Of a DNA stretch of 64,000 nucleotides, positions 1-12,115 are shown piece after piece (the first letter of the stretch is position 1; every line of letters begins with the position of its first letter). The stretch is taken from NCBI GenBank assembly GCA_026929865.2, contig CM049408.1, positions 17,165,001 to 17,229,000 of the forward strand, read 5' to 3'. The position numbers and the translations under genes are program-made. A model generated the notes under the pieces. It made no database searches, was not told the DNA's origin, and worked only from the letters and a program-made list of their open reading frames with translations. The stretch comes from Hyperoplus lanceolatus (Eukaryota > Chordata > Actinopteri > Uranoscopiformes > Ammodytidae).

Positions 1-60
1 TTACAAAAAGCTCTCTGCTGCTGCATCATCACCACAGAGCAGGGTCACCTTGGGTAAGAA

Positions 61-160
61 GGAGAGGAGAGGAGAGGAGAGGAGAGGAGAGGAGAGGAGA
101 GGAGAGGAGAGGAGAGGAGAGGAGAGGAGAGGAGAGGAGAGGAGAGGAGAGGAGAGGAGA
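61..160. repeat. (GGAGA)20 pentamer array
   Basis: Twenty uninterrupted copies of GGAGA, a pure purine tract on the + strand. No gene overlaps it. Confidence 0.97.
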
Positions 161-232
161 AAATAGAAACGAGAGCAGAGTGTTCGTCATCATCAGAGCA
201 GAACGTGACCCGAGGCCTGTTCACAGATTGAA

Positions 233-235
<3 letters not shown>

Positions 236-263
<28 letters not shown>

Positions 264-280
264 GCTCTCGCTCTCTCTCC
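236..280. repeat. (CT)n microsatellite, slightly interrupted
   Basis: CT dinucleotides interrupted by two CTCG units. It lies shortly after the purine array at 61-160, so opposite-polarity purine/pyrimidine tracts sit about 75 bp apart. Confidence 0.9.
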
Positions 281-2755
281 TCTGCTGTCTGTGCTTCTCA
301 GCCTTTTATCCAGATTACCTCCGTGGAACAAAGCTGTTGTGTCAACAGTTTTGAGCCCATGGAAGAAAGTAATTCATCACAAGTGTAAAAGCTGGAGACC
401 AAGCAGATCTCCATCTGTGCTTGCCTGATGGTCTTGCATAATTAGCTCAAACAACTACAGTCAGAAGTTAAAAAGAAAATGTAATCCACTGATAGTCCTG
501 GCCTATACAGTCATGTACTCTGTAAATATGTCTTTAAAAAAGGAAAATTATTAAAGAAAAAAACAGAAGAAACATGCATTTACAAAGCTCAAAATATCTT
601 ATCAGATTTTCCATAAATCACTTCCTGTTGAAGCATTGTTTACAGCCGACAGTGTGGCAGTACTTCCTCCAGGGATATCCTCTGTGTGTTTATGGCCACA
701 GGATATTTGTGATACCAGCTTTGGCTCCATGCTCGCTCTAAATATAGCATTTAACACAGTAAATTAATAGAATCAGTGAATGAAAAGTATTATTAAGCCC
801 TCTTCTTCTTTATCAGCCATTATGTAATGTGTAATGATACGGGGGAAAATTCTTTCAATTCTATTGTATGGAGCCATTGGTTTTTTCCTAAAGATAATGG
901 AAAGCGTGGGCAGGCAGCTCGCATTGCTATGGTGACAAGGCCACAGCAAGAGGTAGAGAAGCAAAAGATTAGGAATCTGTAACATGAGCTAATGACGCTA
1001 GAATGATAATAAAAAACCTTGTTCGAAAATCAAAGCATACACATGGGAATAAAGGAAAATAAGAGCCAGTCATATCATCTCTGATGGAAGTGTTAGGCTA
1101 TGTTGTAGAGGAAATGTCATCAGCTCAATGGTATCTACAACAAACACTTGAGCTGAAGGGCCTTGGTATGGTGGAGGCCTGTGTTGCATTCAAATACATT
1201 TCTGTGCAAACAAAAACTCACAGTGAGCCGCCAAGTTAAATAAACTGTTTGACATTTAGGGAAACACATTTCTTTGCGTACTTGTTGGGAGTAAGATGAC
1301 AAGATTGATAACACTCTGATGATGCTATAAAGCCAGTCAAGCTGTGTTTCTGTGTCCAGTACATACTCAAGGTGAAATGTTATTGTTGATGTCTACTCTT
1401 TGGTGTATCTTTCTACTCTTTTTTGGGATAATTATTCCCATAGAATGCTGCGTCTCATGTATTTTGGTACAAAGCTGAATCCCCCCTCACTCATCCTGAT
1501 TCTCTCTCTGCCTGTATGTCTGTCTGTCGGTCTTTCTCTCTCTCTCTCGCTATTGGGGCTGCAGTCTGACCTGGCTAGCTGTTGCTAAGTTTATCTCTGT
1601 GCCTATGTGTGCCCCAGAGGCATGCAGAGGCAACCCAGAAAAGACAGAGTGCACTGTCAGTTGGAATGATCAGGGGAGGGAGGAGGGGAGGAACGCTCAC
1701 GATGGGCTCCTCTGTTTTACACGAGCTGCAGCAGCCTACTGCAGAGCGAGGCTGTGCAGTAGGCTGTGTGCAAATCATGTGCAATGTGCGAGCGAGTGGT
1801 TTTGTGAACGGGTGGGTGTGCATGAGAGACCATGAGCATCACAGAATACAGTATAGCATCAAAATATTGGCTGCACAATGTAAGAGGGGGTGTCATTTGT
1901 ATTCATTACTAATGAGCTCAGTAGCCCTGCTCCCAGTCACATTTATGCTGCTGTTTGCCTGCAAAGCTCTGGAACTGACACAGCCACTTAATAATTAACA
2001 GCAAACCCCTTCCAAACTATTCCATGTGGCCTTATTATACCATGGATACAGAAGCACTGAACTGTGTAAATGTTTGGTTGATATTTCTTTACCATTGATA
2101 CAGCTTGGTAGGTCATACTGTAATAATACTCCCCTTATGTAGTTTCCTCCATGAAACTGTTTTAAGACTTGACTTTTGGTTTGCACAACAAACCAAACGT
2201 GAGCTGAGATAAACATGTGAACACCTTCAGCGAGCACCAGCAGAGAATTTATGTTCCAGAACAAATTAACCACACCTCTGACTGACGCACTGGAATATAG
2301 TCCAATCGTATCCGGTCGATACATTGATCCAAAACGAGGCATGCTCGTGAATGATTGAGTTTGTGACCTCTGTGCAGCGAGCTGACATCATCACTCTGGG
2401 TCCGGAGCCAAACGACCGGCTGCACTGGAAAAGCCCCTCGGGCCACAACAGATCTCAGCTCTGCTGGTGGTGTGCTGCACCAGGTCGAGTTGAACGCTTG
2501 ATATGATGTAGCTGCTCACAGACAGGGGACCTTTGGCCTGTAGATGTATTGCTGCACTTTGGCACGGCGTAGCTCTTTTGAAAAGGGACTGTGAAACGTG
2601 TCTCCTCTTATTACATAATAAGCAAAGAAAGTCTTCTGCAATTGAAAGCTGTTTTAGGTTGAGGATTTTCCTCCCTGTTTGATGTTTGTTTCGCAGTCTA
2701 AAAAGTGTGTCAAACGGTTTAGGATGTAGGTATTTTGTATATATAGGTATAGGTG

Positions 2756-2758
<3 letters not shown>

Positions 2759-2825
<67 letters not shown>
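2759..2825. repeat. (TA)n microsatellite
   Basis: About 67 bp of uninterrupted TA. Open frames reading Tyr-Ile repeats across it on both strands are artefacts. Confidence 0.97.
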
Positions 2826-2826
<1 letters not shown>

Positions 2827-2976
2827 TGTACACAGTATATACACTTTTCAAACTTTCACAGTATATTGATTTCCTGTGTTATTGGGGCTGCTTCTGCGGT
2901 GCATTACTTGTGTTCCGCCTTTTGTAAATGTCTGTCTGCTGTCTGACTTGTGTCTGTCTCTTCCTCTCTGCGAAAC

Positions 2977-3015
2977 AATAAAGTAATCTAATTTACTGTA
3001 ATCTAATCTAATCTA
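2977..3015 (+). repeat. Retroelement-like tail with TCTAA units
   Basis: An AATAAAGTAATCTAAT segment runs into irregular ATCTA/TCTAA repeats. This looks like the 3' end of a LINE or LINE-dependent SINE. No coding part is visible upstream, so this is only a possible relic. Confidence 0.35.
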
Positions 3016-4262
3016 CAAATGGCTAATGTGATCATCCACCCTGGTTAATTACAAAAGTGAATATATTCCATGAATATCTTTCTAAAAAGCTTCACGGTCA
3101 TCTATTAAATCGAATTGCCAACTTTGATTTAGCCTCAGGAGCTCTCTCTCTTTGGGCATGTTGAAGCACAGTAATCGCAGTGTCTATTTGCCCACTGGCC
3201 CAGTGGTTGAGCCCTGCCCTGTGATGACTCATAAAATAGTAAAGACAACATTTAAAAAAAGAGGACATCCCTGCAGACTTCTGCCCTTTGCAATTATGCC
3301 CAGCTGTTGGTCAAACTGTTGCCATTTTATTTTGTCACTAGCACACCCCCTGTATTCATTAGCCAGTACGCTGCTCATCTGCACTGCAGTCACAACAGGG
3401 ACACGCCCGGTCAGACATTATAGAGCGTGACAGCGAAGGATACAGCAGCATGCCACTCACTTCACCTTTGAGAAAAACCACAGGGAGTGGCCGACGTATC
3501 ATAAAACCAGCCTTTGTAACTTTCCATTTCAGTATACCTCACCGCAGAGGAGGAAGGGAGAGGCTGCTGAGAAAGCCAGACTATGCTTAACCAACGGATA
3601 AAATGTATTGTTTTTGTTGCAAATAATCACGTACACCTTCTTAATTATCAACTTGAAGGACCAGTGTAATGGTATATTCTAGTTACTATAAATTATGTTT
3701 GCTTCAATTTCAATGCATTCTGCACAGTTTTATAGATACTTTGAAGTATTTTAAGATTCCAGTTATTTATTGTTTTCCGTTGATTTGGGCTTGGTTCATG
3801 TAACACAGTGAAGATTCAAGTCATCATTAATATTTAAATAAAAGTTAACCTATTGCTGTGAGGTAACGCAGTGCAGACTATTTCTATCGATCTGTGCTTT
3901 AACTGTTTTGTTATGCAACAGCAATCTAACATTGACAAAAACAAAGCCAGGCCTGCATCTTCACTGTGATGAACGACAATACTCAAGCATTATATATTGC
4001 ATGTTGTACATACGTGAATGTAAACCAATTGATGTCTGGAGTGGCAGAAGTAATGCATCCCAATCACTAAAACACAGCAAAATAGTCAGTTGTAATGTAC
4101 AATATTGGGGATTAATATTGTGGCATAAATGTGCCAACGAAACAACATGCAGATATGGTCATTTCAGAACAAAAACACATATTCCTGGTTTTAAGTTGCT
4201 CTGGGATAATGCAGAACCATATCTCTTCAGGAGATTAAAACCCATCATGAGTGTGTGAGTGT

Positions 4263-4388
<126 letters not shown>

Positions 4389-4734
4389 ATAGAAGATGCT
4401 TTTACCACAAAATGCACTCCCACCAGCACACCGCCGCTATACTCCCCCTCAGGAGACACATGTCCTTATATTGCATGCACTTCCTGGGTAGGAATCAGCA
4501 CACACACACTCCCTTTTTTTACGGTCTGCTCTACCTTCATTCTTGGCTGCATTCCTGTGCAGAGCTGGCACTGCGTCTCATCTCTGCAGGTTGACACAGG
4601 AGCCCACCGGTCCTCCTGTCTGATCTCCTGACAAACATGCACAGTGTTGGTATTTGGGTGTGTACCTTCCAAACGCAGAGCAACAATGCTTACTATGCAG
4701 ATCTGTTCTTCCCAATGGTAATAGTTAATGTAAT

Positions 4735-4736
<2 letters not shown>

Positions 4737-4790
<54 letters not shown>
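4737..4790. repeat. (AG)27 microsatellite
   Basis: Uninterrupted AG dinucleotides in intergenic DNA. Confidence 0.96.
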
Positions 4791-4795
<5 letters not shown>

Positions 4796-5405
4796 TGTAA
4801 GAGGGAATGCAAATGAAACAGTGAGACAGTTGGCGAATGAGAGAGAAACAGTAGCACTTCACCCTATTGTTATCAGTGTTTAATTTGGCTGAGCCTCAGC
4901 TACTGCAGAACCCTAAGTGGGAGTTTTACGTAAAAGCACACTTATTGTGTAACACCCTTTCCCTCCTCCACACCATCACCAAACTGTACATTCGGGTGGA
5001 ACAGCTTTTATATTTTCCTCAGCTTTTGTTTGTTTATGCTGTTTTAATGATTTGCCCTACTACAGTAATACATAGTGTCATCATTTATTTCAAACTCAAA
5101 GAAGTGATTTAACTCAAAGTGTTCTTTTTTTTTTGCTTAAAGAAACCTGCTGCCCTGCTTTGAAGATTTAAAACACATGAGTCATCTGGCACTGTTCAGA
5201 CAAGTGTTAATGATCAGGGCGTTTGAAAAAGTGTCAAGCGTGTGAGAAGTCTTCAGCTGACTGTCAATTTGCAATCTAATAAGACTTGGTACTGTGCCAA
5301 ACAGATTTGTGGCCCTGCTTTCATCTTTAGGACGAACTGGAGTTACATTTCATGCTTACATATAATAACAATAAAAAAAGACTCTTGTCATTCACTCCTG
5401 ATTTA

Positions 5406-5408
<3 letters not shown>

Positions 5409-5442
<34 letters not shown>
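5409..5442. repeat. (TC)17 microsatellite
   Basis: Uninterrupted TC dinucleotides in intergenic DNA, followed by a T-rich stretch and a poly(T) run near 5469. Confidence 0.95.
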
Positions 5443-5444
<2 letters not shown>

Positions 5445-6322
5445 TTTTCAGGAGTAGGATGTTTTGAATTTTTTTTTTTTTTTTAATTGCAACAAATTCA
5501 TCAATATAGTACCTGGTTTAGATGTACAGTTGCAATGTATTTTTTGTAGCCTGGATATTATATTTATATACAGAATTGTTCACTAAACCTTTTTTTATTT
5601 ATCAAACCAGATTATACAGAAAAGTACCGTTTGTCGAAGTCTAGGATTCCAACTGCAATATGTGTTCATCTAAGATCAAACATAACATGAGTGTTCAATA
5701 AAGCTGCTTCACATGAGGCTAGTGACTTACAGCATATGCTGTTTCCCTACAAAGCAATTATACTCCCAGACCAGACTCATTGATTTGCTGTGTTGATCTG
5801 CTTTTTGTTGACCTTGACAATAGTTCTCTATAGTGCTGAGTTGAGATTGGCTACCCCTGTATTTCTAACTTCAAGCTCAAATCAAGACAGTGACAAATCA
5901 GCCTCTACATCAGCATGTTATGGTAAGTTTATTAGTCGACATTGACCTCTTACTGTTTTAGACCAGGCCAATCACTACCCATTGTGGCTGTGACTGAGAC
6001 TGATTACACCACAGAAATCCTCAATAATTGACTGCATGTTGTCCTAACGTTTCATCCGTTCCAGCAGGGAAACTCAATAGCATTGGTTGCAAAGATATAC
6101 CCCTTTATTGAACCACATTCTATATTTCTGTTCTGTCTTTCTCTTTCTCTCAAGCCGCCTACACCCCCTTCAGCTAGTGTTTTGTGGCCAATACTGAGCA
6201 ACCCAACAGAGAGGCACAAAATCCTGCCTCGCTCAGGGCTCTGCTGCAGCCAACTGCCACTCCACTCTGCAGTGAGGTGGAAAGGATGCTGGGAGCCGCA
6301 GCTTTTGAGGCTGGAAGTGCTG

Positions 6323-6324
<2 letters not shown>

Positions 6325-6371
<47 letters not shown>
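6325..6371. repeat. (TG)n microsatellite
   Basis: Uninterrupted TG dinucleotides. The surrounding open frames on both strands read Cys-Val or Thr-His repeats and have no coding support. Confidence 0.95.
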
Positions 6372-6373
<2 letters not shown>

Positions 6374-7414
6374 ACTCGAAGAGACAGATTGAAAGAACAG
6401 GTCGCGAAGAGGAAATTTAAGGGGGAAGAAAATGGGCACAGCTCTGAACAAGCAGCACGATTTCCTGCAAGTGATGAGCCATATTGCATACGTGTGTCTG
6501 AACATGTCTGACTGTCCAGCATCCCTGGAAAGGCTGATTCAGTTCATTCAACAGAAAACACATAGTGAGTGAATAAAATGGGAGAGATGGGAGGGAACAC
6601 TGGCAATGAGCAGACTCCATACATTATGGAAGCAATGTGGGTGAGAGAGTTGATCAAAACCAGGATTCAATCTGAAGGGTATACTGCATCTGGAATGACC
6701 TCAATAGACCTTCAAATCTTTACATAAGAACCCCCAGAAAAATGGTTTTCTTCTCCACTTGATCCGAAGCACAGAGCTCAGGATTACATACAGAAAAAAC
6801 ATATATGATTTTCAACAAAATCTGCCACAAATATTTAAGATATTATCTCTGAAGCAGCTTCAGAGATAATGTAGTCATGGACCAATAAGTTAAGAACGTA
6901 TGTGTGCATTGCATTTAACCATTGGATAACCCAAATACATTATTGCCAAAGGAGAAACTTATGTTTTTTCTGCAGCCAGAATCTCTGCTGTGCTTTATAT
7001 TTTATGGGCTTTCCATTCATTTCCCCATGCTAAATGTCATTGCCTTAATGGTCATTGCTATGATAAAGAATGCACACACATGTGGTGCTAAAGCTGCCAC
7101 ATTTATGTGTGGATTGTATCCTGAAGTCGGTTTGGAATAGCATGCGCCAAATCTTGTTTTGTGAAGAAAGACATTCGTTACTGAACAACATGAAGGTCCA
7201 CCCTACCCTTTGGGCATCTGTGATCACTGTGTGATCAGTCGCAGGGTGCCACAACATAAGATGCATTTGCCTCCCTAAATTGCAAGATTCTGCACAGACA
7301 AACTGTAAATTGTTAACATTTTATTTGAAGGAGAGTAGGATACAGCTGGTAAATATATGCAGCTCTGGTCAGCACTTACGTATGCCAAAGACCAATTTCC
7401 TTTGGGACAATAAC

Positions 7415-7456
7415 GTTTATCTCATCTTATCGTATCTTATCTTATCTTACCTTATA
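7415..7456. repeat. TTATC-type pentamer tail
   Basis: Imperfect CTTAT/TTATC units follow a TTTGGGACAATAA segment. That arrangement resembles the 3' end of a fish LINE or SINE. No coding remnant is recognisable next to it. Confidence 0.5.
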
Positions 7457-7632
7457 CGTCTTCAACTCCCTGTGATGAAGGTCATGCCATACAGCAATGG
7501 ATGCACTGTACTTTCTTTGATGGTGAATCTACATCCATGTGCACTCCTGAGAAAAGGTGATGTATTATTCATATAGCAAAGAATTCATGAGTGAATGCAG
7601 CCTGCATACCAAGCCTACTGACAAACAGACAA

Positions 7633-7657
<25 letters not shown>
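7633..7657. repeat. (AC)n short microsatellite
   Basis: About 12 AC units. Confidence 0.9.
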
Positions 7658-7663
<6 letters not shown>

Positions 7664-8214
7664 GCAGTTTGTGAAGCGCATTTTCCACACAGGCCTCAGC
7701 ACATAACCTTGCCTTGAGAAGCATTGGATGCAAATGTGCACAAGATGATTTCCAGTGTGAGGAAAAAGGCAGTTAGGTACGTCTAGCACACTTTACGAGA
7801 TACAAGGAAAAAGCACTCTGACATGACAGAAATGCACGGGGAGAGTCTAAATCCTACTTGATAACTCAGTGACATTTTCTGTTGGACTTAATTAGTGCCT
7901 GGACCCTTTTAAAATCCAGGTGTGCACGTGCTTGCATCTGATCACGTATGTTTCTGTGTTTGAGACGTAAGGGACCAAAGAAAGTGTTTTAATTACCTCT
8001 AATTAGAGACAAGAGATGGGATGTGTAGCACATAAGGCATAACCACTGCGCAGTGTGGAGCTGAGACCACCTTCTCCTCTTAAATTTAGCAGTCATGAGC
8101 CGCTAAAAAACCTGAGGTCTACAATACAGAGAAGAAAAAAACAAGAAGTTTCTCCTATACAATTGTTACTGATTCCAAGACTCACAATTAAACTCACTAT
8201 TAAAGAGAAGGTGT

Positions 8215-8404
8215 GGGGGTGCCCTTAGCTCAGTTGATAGGGCACCTCTCCCCCTCCCCTCCTCCCCCCGGCCCAGCAGCAGACCCAGGTTTGATTCCCG
8301 CACACGGTCGTTCTCTGCATGTCACTCCCATCTCTGCCCCATTTCACCTCTATCTCTCTGCACTATCAATAAAGCATAAAAATGCCCAAAAAATATCTTT
8401 AAAA
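8215..8404 (+). mobile_element. tRNA-derived SINE, copy 1
   Basis: The head resembles a tRNA: an A-box-like TTAGCTCAGTTGATAGGGC and a B-box-like GGTTTGATTCC near 8290. The middle is C-rich. The tail region contains CATGTCACTCCC and ATCAATAAAGCATAAAAATG, then A-rich sequence. It is flanked by a 13-bp direct repeat AAAGAGAAGGTGT at 8202-8214 and 8405-8417, the expected target-site duplication of LINE-mediated insertion. The same sequence recurs at 15030-15222. The B box has lost the consensus C, so this copy is probably not transcribed efficiently. Confidence 0.88.
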
Positions 8405-8502
8405 AAAGAGAAGGTGTATGCGTCTTAAACACAGAACAATAATCTACTGAGGCTAAGAAAACTGCTTAATCTCTTTAATATTCAACTGTTTTCTGTATAT
8501 CT

Positions 8503-8507
<5 letters not shown>

Positions 8508-8569
<62 letters not shown>
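8508..8569. repeat. (CA)n microsatellite
   Basis: 62 bp of uninterrupted CA just downstream of the first SINE. Confidence 0.96.
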
Positions 8570-8573
<4 letters not shown>

Positions 8574-9434
8574 AAATATGTTTTGAAAACTTACAAAGTC
8601 TATGGTCTGTAATAGGCCTATCTGACATATCTCGTTAATTAATGACCTTTATCTCTTATGTAAATGAGGCTACGCATCTCCTTTTTTATAAATCACCAAA
8701 CCCATTGTTCACATTTAAATAACCTAAAGCAAAAATGTACAGTACAGATCTGAATGGACGACAATGATAATTAAATGTTTTATTCAAATTAAGAACAGGT
8801 AAGACTGTAAAGGAAAGTAAAACTCAAAGTATCTTATTGTTAATGGAGAGCTGTTTATTTTGGCCTGTATGTTGATTTATTCAGCTGTTTAAGTGGAGAT
8901 GTCTAACTGTAAAAACTGGCGAGATGTAACATCTTTGTTGCTATTTTGTAAAACCTCCAATAAAAAAAACAGGGTAGGCCTAGCCTATGCTGCCTTTAAC
9001 ATAAATGCCGCAGGTTACACGGACCGGTGAAAACCTTCTTCTGTTATTGAATATCAGAAGAATATAAGTAGGCCTACACAATTTGGGCATACAAATGTTA
9101 TACAATAGCCTACTATAATGCAAACAAGACTAATGCCCTTGGACTGCGGTGAGGTATTTTGCGCAGAAGATCCATTATTTGTGGGCAACTTAATTATTAT
9201 GCACGAAGTCATGAACCTCATGTGTGGGTGTCAGTGTTATTGTATTATGCTTGTAGAGGTATGGGCCGCAGACTGTGACGGCTTTCATTCCCCTACAGTT
9301 GTGCGCCGCACTTGATTCTCGTGAAAGAACTGCCCACCAGAATTATAATTGTATCATTCAGGCTGTGCTGTCACCATGAAGAGGGCCAACGAAATGATTT
9401 AATGGTAATATAAAAACATTGTTCGTTTCTCTGT

Positions 9435-9486
9435 GTGCGCGCGCACGCAGACATAGTTGTATCCGTGTTGCATGCGCGCATGCGCG
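9435..9486. promoter_or_regulatory. GC palindromes with an NRF-1-type site, candidate promoter
   Basis: Two perfect palindromes lie about 260-310 bp upstream of the long intronless frame at 9746: GTGCGCGCGCAC at 9435-9446 and a 14-mer centred near 9477. CGCGCATGCGCG at 9475-9486 fits the NRF-1 consensus YGCGCAYGCGCR exactly. The surrounding DNA is AT-rich, so this CpG-dense island stands out. The alternating purine-pyrimidine pattern could also adopt Z-DNA. Promoter function is inferred from position and motif only. Confidence 0.5.
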
Positions 9487-9745
9487 AGTTTGTTCGAACG
9501 CGCATCTGCAAATGTAACGGACATCAAAGGAAAGCTTTTGATGACGTTGATGTTAATTGTTTTGATGCATACAATTCCATACGTCATCTTCCTCTCTTAT
9601 GTTTGATCTGTTTCTAAAATCAATTTAAATTTTCATTTTTGACAAGTGAGTCCCAGACCACAGTCAGAAACCACAATGAGGATCTACAAACCGAAAAATA
9701 TTCAGTAAGCATCAAAAAAACTAAGGCATATCAACCTCAGAAGAG

Positions 9746-12115
9746 ATGTCAGAAATCGTACAAACCAAAACCAAGATGGACAACACCGGCTTCATCACAG
9801 CGGAAACTGTTCTGCCCGTTGTAAAGAGACATTTTGCAAAAATCTCTGGAGCACAGTGGTGCATGATAAGAGGGGGGATGTGGGATTCAGCCACAGAAGC
9901 TACCCTGGCTGATTTGTTCACTGATATCGTACAGACGCTCACTGCATGTGTCTTGAAAATGATCTTACCATTGTTTCAGGAGCAGATTCTCAGAAGTAAA
10001 TCTCCGGCTGATATAAACAAGGCTTTGGTGGACTATAACACTCGTCTCGGAGACTCCCTCCCGGAAAGTTTTGCTGATGCTCTTAATGTGCCACAGGAAA
10101 AATTTGACAGTTCAGAACAGCTGACAGCGCTGGTTGAGAGGGAGGTGACACAGAAGGTACACGCTAGTGTAACTGTGGCCATGAGCAGCACTGTTTTGCC
10201 AGCAGGACCAGCCGTTTATGACAGTGGCTTGTTGTCAAACATAGCACCTCTTCCTCAAATGGTGTTGCATGCTGGCACATGTCTGAAAAGATATTTAACT
10301 AGACTGAACTTTCAGTGCATGGGATGTTGTTGGCAGCCAACATCTATCGAGTTCATCAGCCAGAAAACCTCTGAATCTACCTCATACATCCTGGAAAAAG
10401 AAGAACCACAGAGAAATGAATCATCTCAGAGCTGGAAATCTGAAATCTCTGTCCACTCAGTGACTAAAGCTGTGGGGGAAATCCTCATCAAATGGTCCAG
10501 TGAGACACCCGACGTCAAAAAAGAGGCTGATGATATTCTCCTGCCTCCCAGCATCTCTCAGGATGCTAGTGATGCAGCATCTGATATTGTGAGAAGTATA
10601 ATTGATGACCAGCATTATCTCGATTTTGGAGAAATTTCTAGATCCAGTCAGAGGGCCCGCTCACCTGGACCTAATTTTGATATGGGGTTAATACTTAACA
10701 AGTTGAGAGTCTTCTTTGCATTACAGGCAAAAACTTCCAAAGATACTGCTGGTGCCATCGAAGCAGTTCACAAACAGAGCTTTATGGAGTTTGCCAAAAA
10801 ATTATTTGAACAAATGATTGCAGAGCTGAAGAGTTGTTGTAGAGCAAAAAACACAGACCTCCGTGTGAGTTTCAAACAGGAGTCAAAGTCCTCTCAATTT
10901 ATAACCAGTTATAATGCTTCTGAAGACATACCAGGAGCTATTCCAGAGTCTACCAAACCCGAACCTAAGCCTTGCAGTGACACCAGAAGGATAACTATGA
11001 TCAGCATGACAAAGCAGTTGTCATCTGAAGTAGATTTTGAGACCATCAAACAAGATGTTGACAGCTTGTTTAATAAAGTAAACCTGCCAGGGAAAATGGC
11101 AGTAAATTCCACAAAAATACTGGAAAACATCATATCCAACGGTGATCTCAAAAAGTTTTCAAAGGAACTGACTGATAAAATGTACGGTCATCTGATGATT
11201 AGCCACACACACCTACCTCCTGTGGCTCAGTTGGGAAAAAGTGACCAAAATTCCCCCGAAGTATTGTATGTCATGACGGAGGACGCAGTTGGAAAGTTCT
11301 TGCAGGACATGCTACTCTGGTTTGAGAAAAAGCCATTAGATACAACAAACCACAATGAAGTGTCCGGTGCACTAGCTGACATCGAAGTCCTGATCACAGA
11401 AATGCTACCCCAACCAGAAGAAAAAGTCATCGAGTCCCCTGAGGCCAGTGACAAGAAGACCCCAACACGCTCTAATTCAAGCCAGCTATCATTTGCTAAT
11501 GATGTTGCATTGCCTGCATCCCTCTGCGGTGAAGTTGATTGTAACAGCTTGAATATCAGGGCCCATGTTGACAGTCGGCTTTTGATCTCACGTCATATCA
11601 AAGCGTCTCCAGAAAGACTCACTCCAGATATAACCTCTGAGCCTACAGCAGTCTCTTTCTTCTGTCCTCCTGCACCTCACCCCAGTCAGGTGCCAACTGA
11701 AACCGCAGAGAAGGTGACCAACGATCTCATCACTGCACTGCTCATGAAGCTGATTAGAAGAGCCCCCCGGCAAACCAGGAAGACCCTGCCGAAAGATGAC
11801 GTCAACGCCATCATCAAGCGTCTGTCAGGCAAAGTGCTGAATGAGATCACCATCTCTGATCCTGATGTCACAACAATCAAGAACATCATGAAAAAACTCA
11901 GCAAAGCTGTGATTGAAGACCTTGACCAGGAGTTTGGCCAAAATAACGTACTGGAAGAAGCAATGGAGCTAAACAATACAGTTTTTGATGATGCTGCTCT
12001 GGAGTATCTGAAAATCCACCTGAATGCCCTCCTCGGTCAACCCCAAAAGAAATCAGGAGTTGCCAGGTTATTTTCAGCAGTGGGAGAAGCCTTATCCAAC
12101 CCCATGTGCCAATAA
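9746..12115 (+). CDS. Uncharacterised intronless 789-aa protein
   Basis: A single open frame of 789 codons in otherwise stop-rich intergenic DNA; an in-frame stop at 9722-9724 bounds it upstream. A frame this long is very unlikely by chance at about 45% GC. The first ATG (9746) has G at -3. The second, at residue 11 (9776), sits in AAGATGG, a stronger Kozak context, so translation may start there. The protein is hydrophilic with no clear signal peptide or membrane helix. It has helical blocks separated by Ser/Pro/Glu-rich linkers and a Cys-rich patch near residues 185-195 (CMGCC). The C-terminal quarter is Lys/Leu-rich and helical, with a conserved-looking end (GVARLFSAVGEAL). I do not recognise the family. 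It may be one of the large lineage-specific fish protein sets, but that is a guess. A poly(A) signal lies at 12428. Confidence 0.75.
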   Translation: MSEIVQTKTKMDNTGFITAETVLPVVKRHFAKISGAQWCMIRGGMWDSATEATLADLFTDIVQTLTACVLKMILPLFQEQILRSKSPADINKALVDYNTRLGDSLPESFADALNVPQEKFDSSEQLTALVEREVTQKVHASVTVAMSSTVLPAGPAVYDSGLLSNIAPLPQMVLHAGTCLKRYLTRLNFQCMGCCWQPTSIEFISQKTSESTSYILEKEEPQRNESSQSWKSEISVHSVTKAVGEILIKWSSETPDVKKEADDILLPPSISQDASDAASDIVRSIIDDQHYLDFGEISRSSQRARSPGPNFDMGLILNKLRVFFALQAKTSKDTAGAIEAVHKQSFMEFAKKLFEQMIAELKSCCRAKNTDLRVSFKQESKSSQFITSYNASEDIPGAIPESTKPEPKPCSDTRRITMISMTKQLSSEVDFETIKQDVDSLFNKVNLPGKMAVNSTKILENIISNGDLKKFSKELTDKMYGHLMISHTHLPPVAQLGKSDQNSPEVLYVMTEDAVGKFLQDMLLWFEKKPLDTTNHNEVSGALADIEVLITEMLPQPEEKVIESPEASDKKTPTRSNSSQLSFANDVALPASLCGEVDCNSLNIRAHVDSRLLISRHIKASPERLTPDITSEPTAVSFFCPPAPHPSQVPTETAEKVTNDLITALLMKLIRRAPRQTRKTLPKDDVNAIIKRLSGKVLNEITISDPDVTTIKNIMKKLSKAVIEDLDQEFGQNNVLEEAMELNNTVFDDAALEYLKIHLNALLGQPQKKSGVARLFSAVGEALSNPMCQ

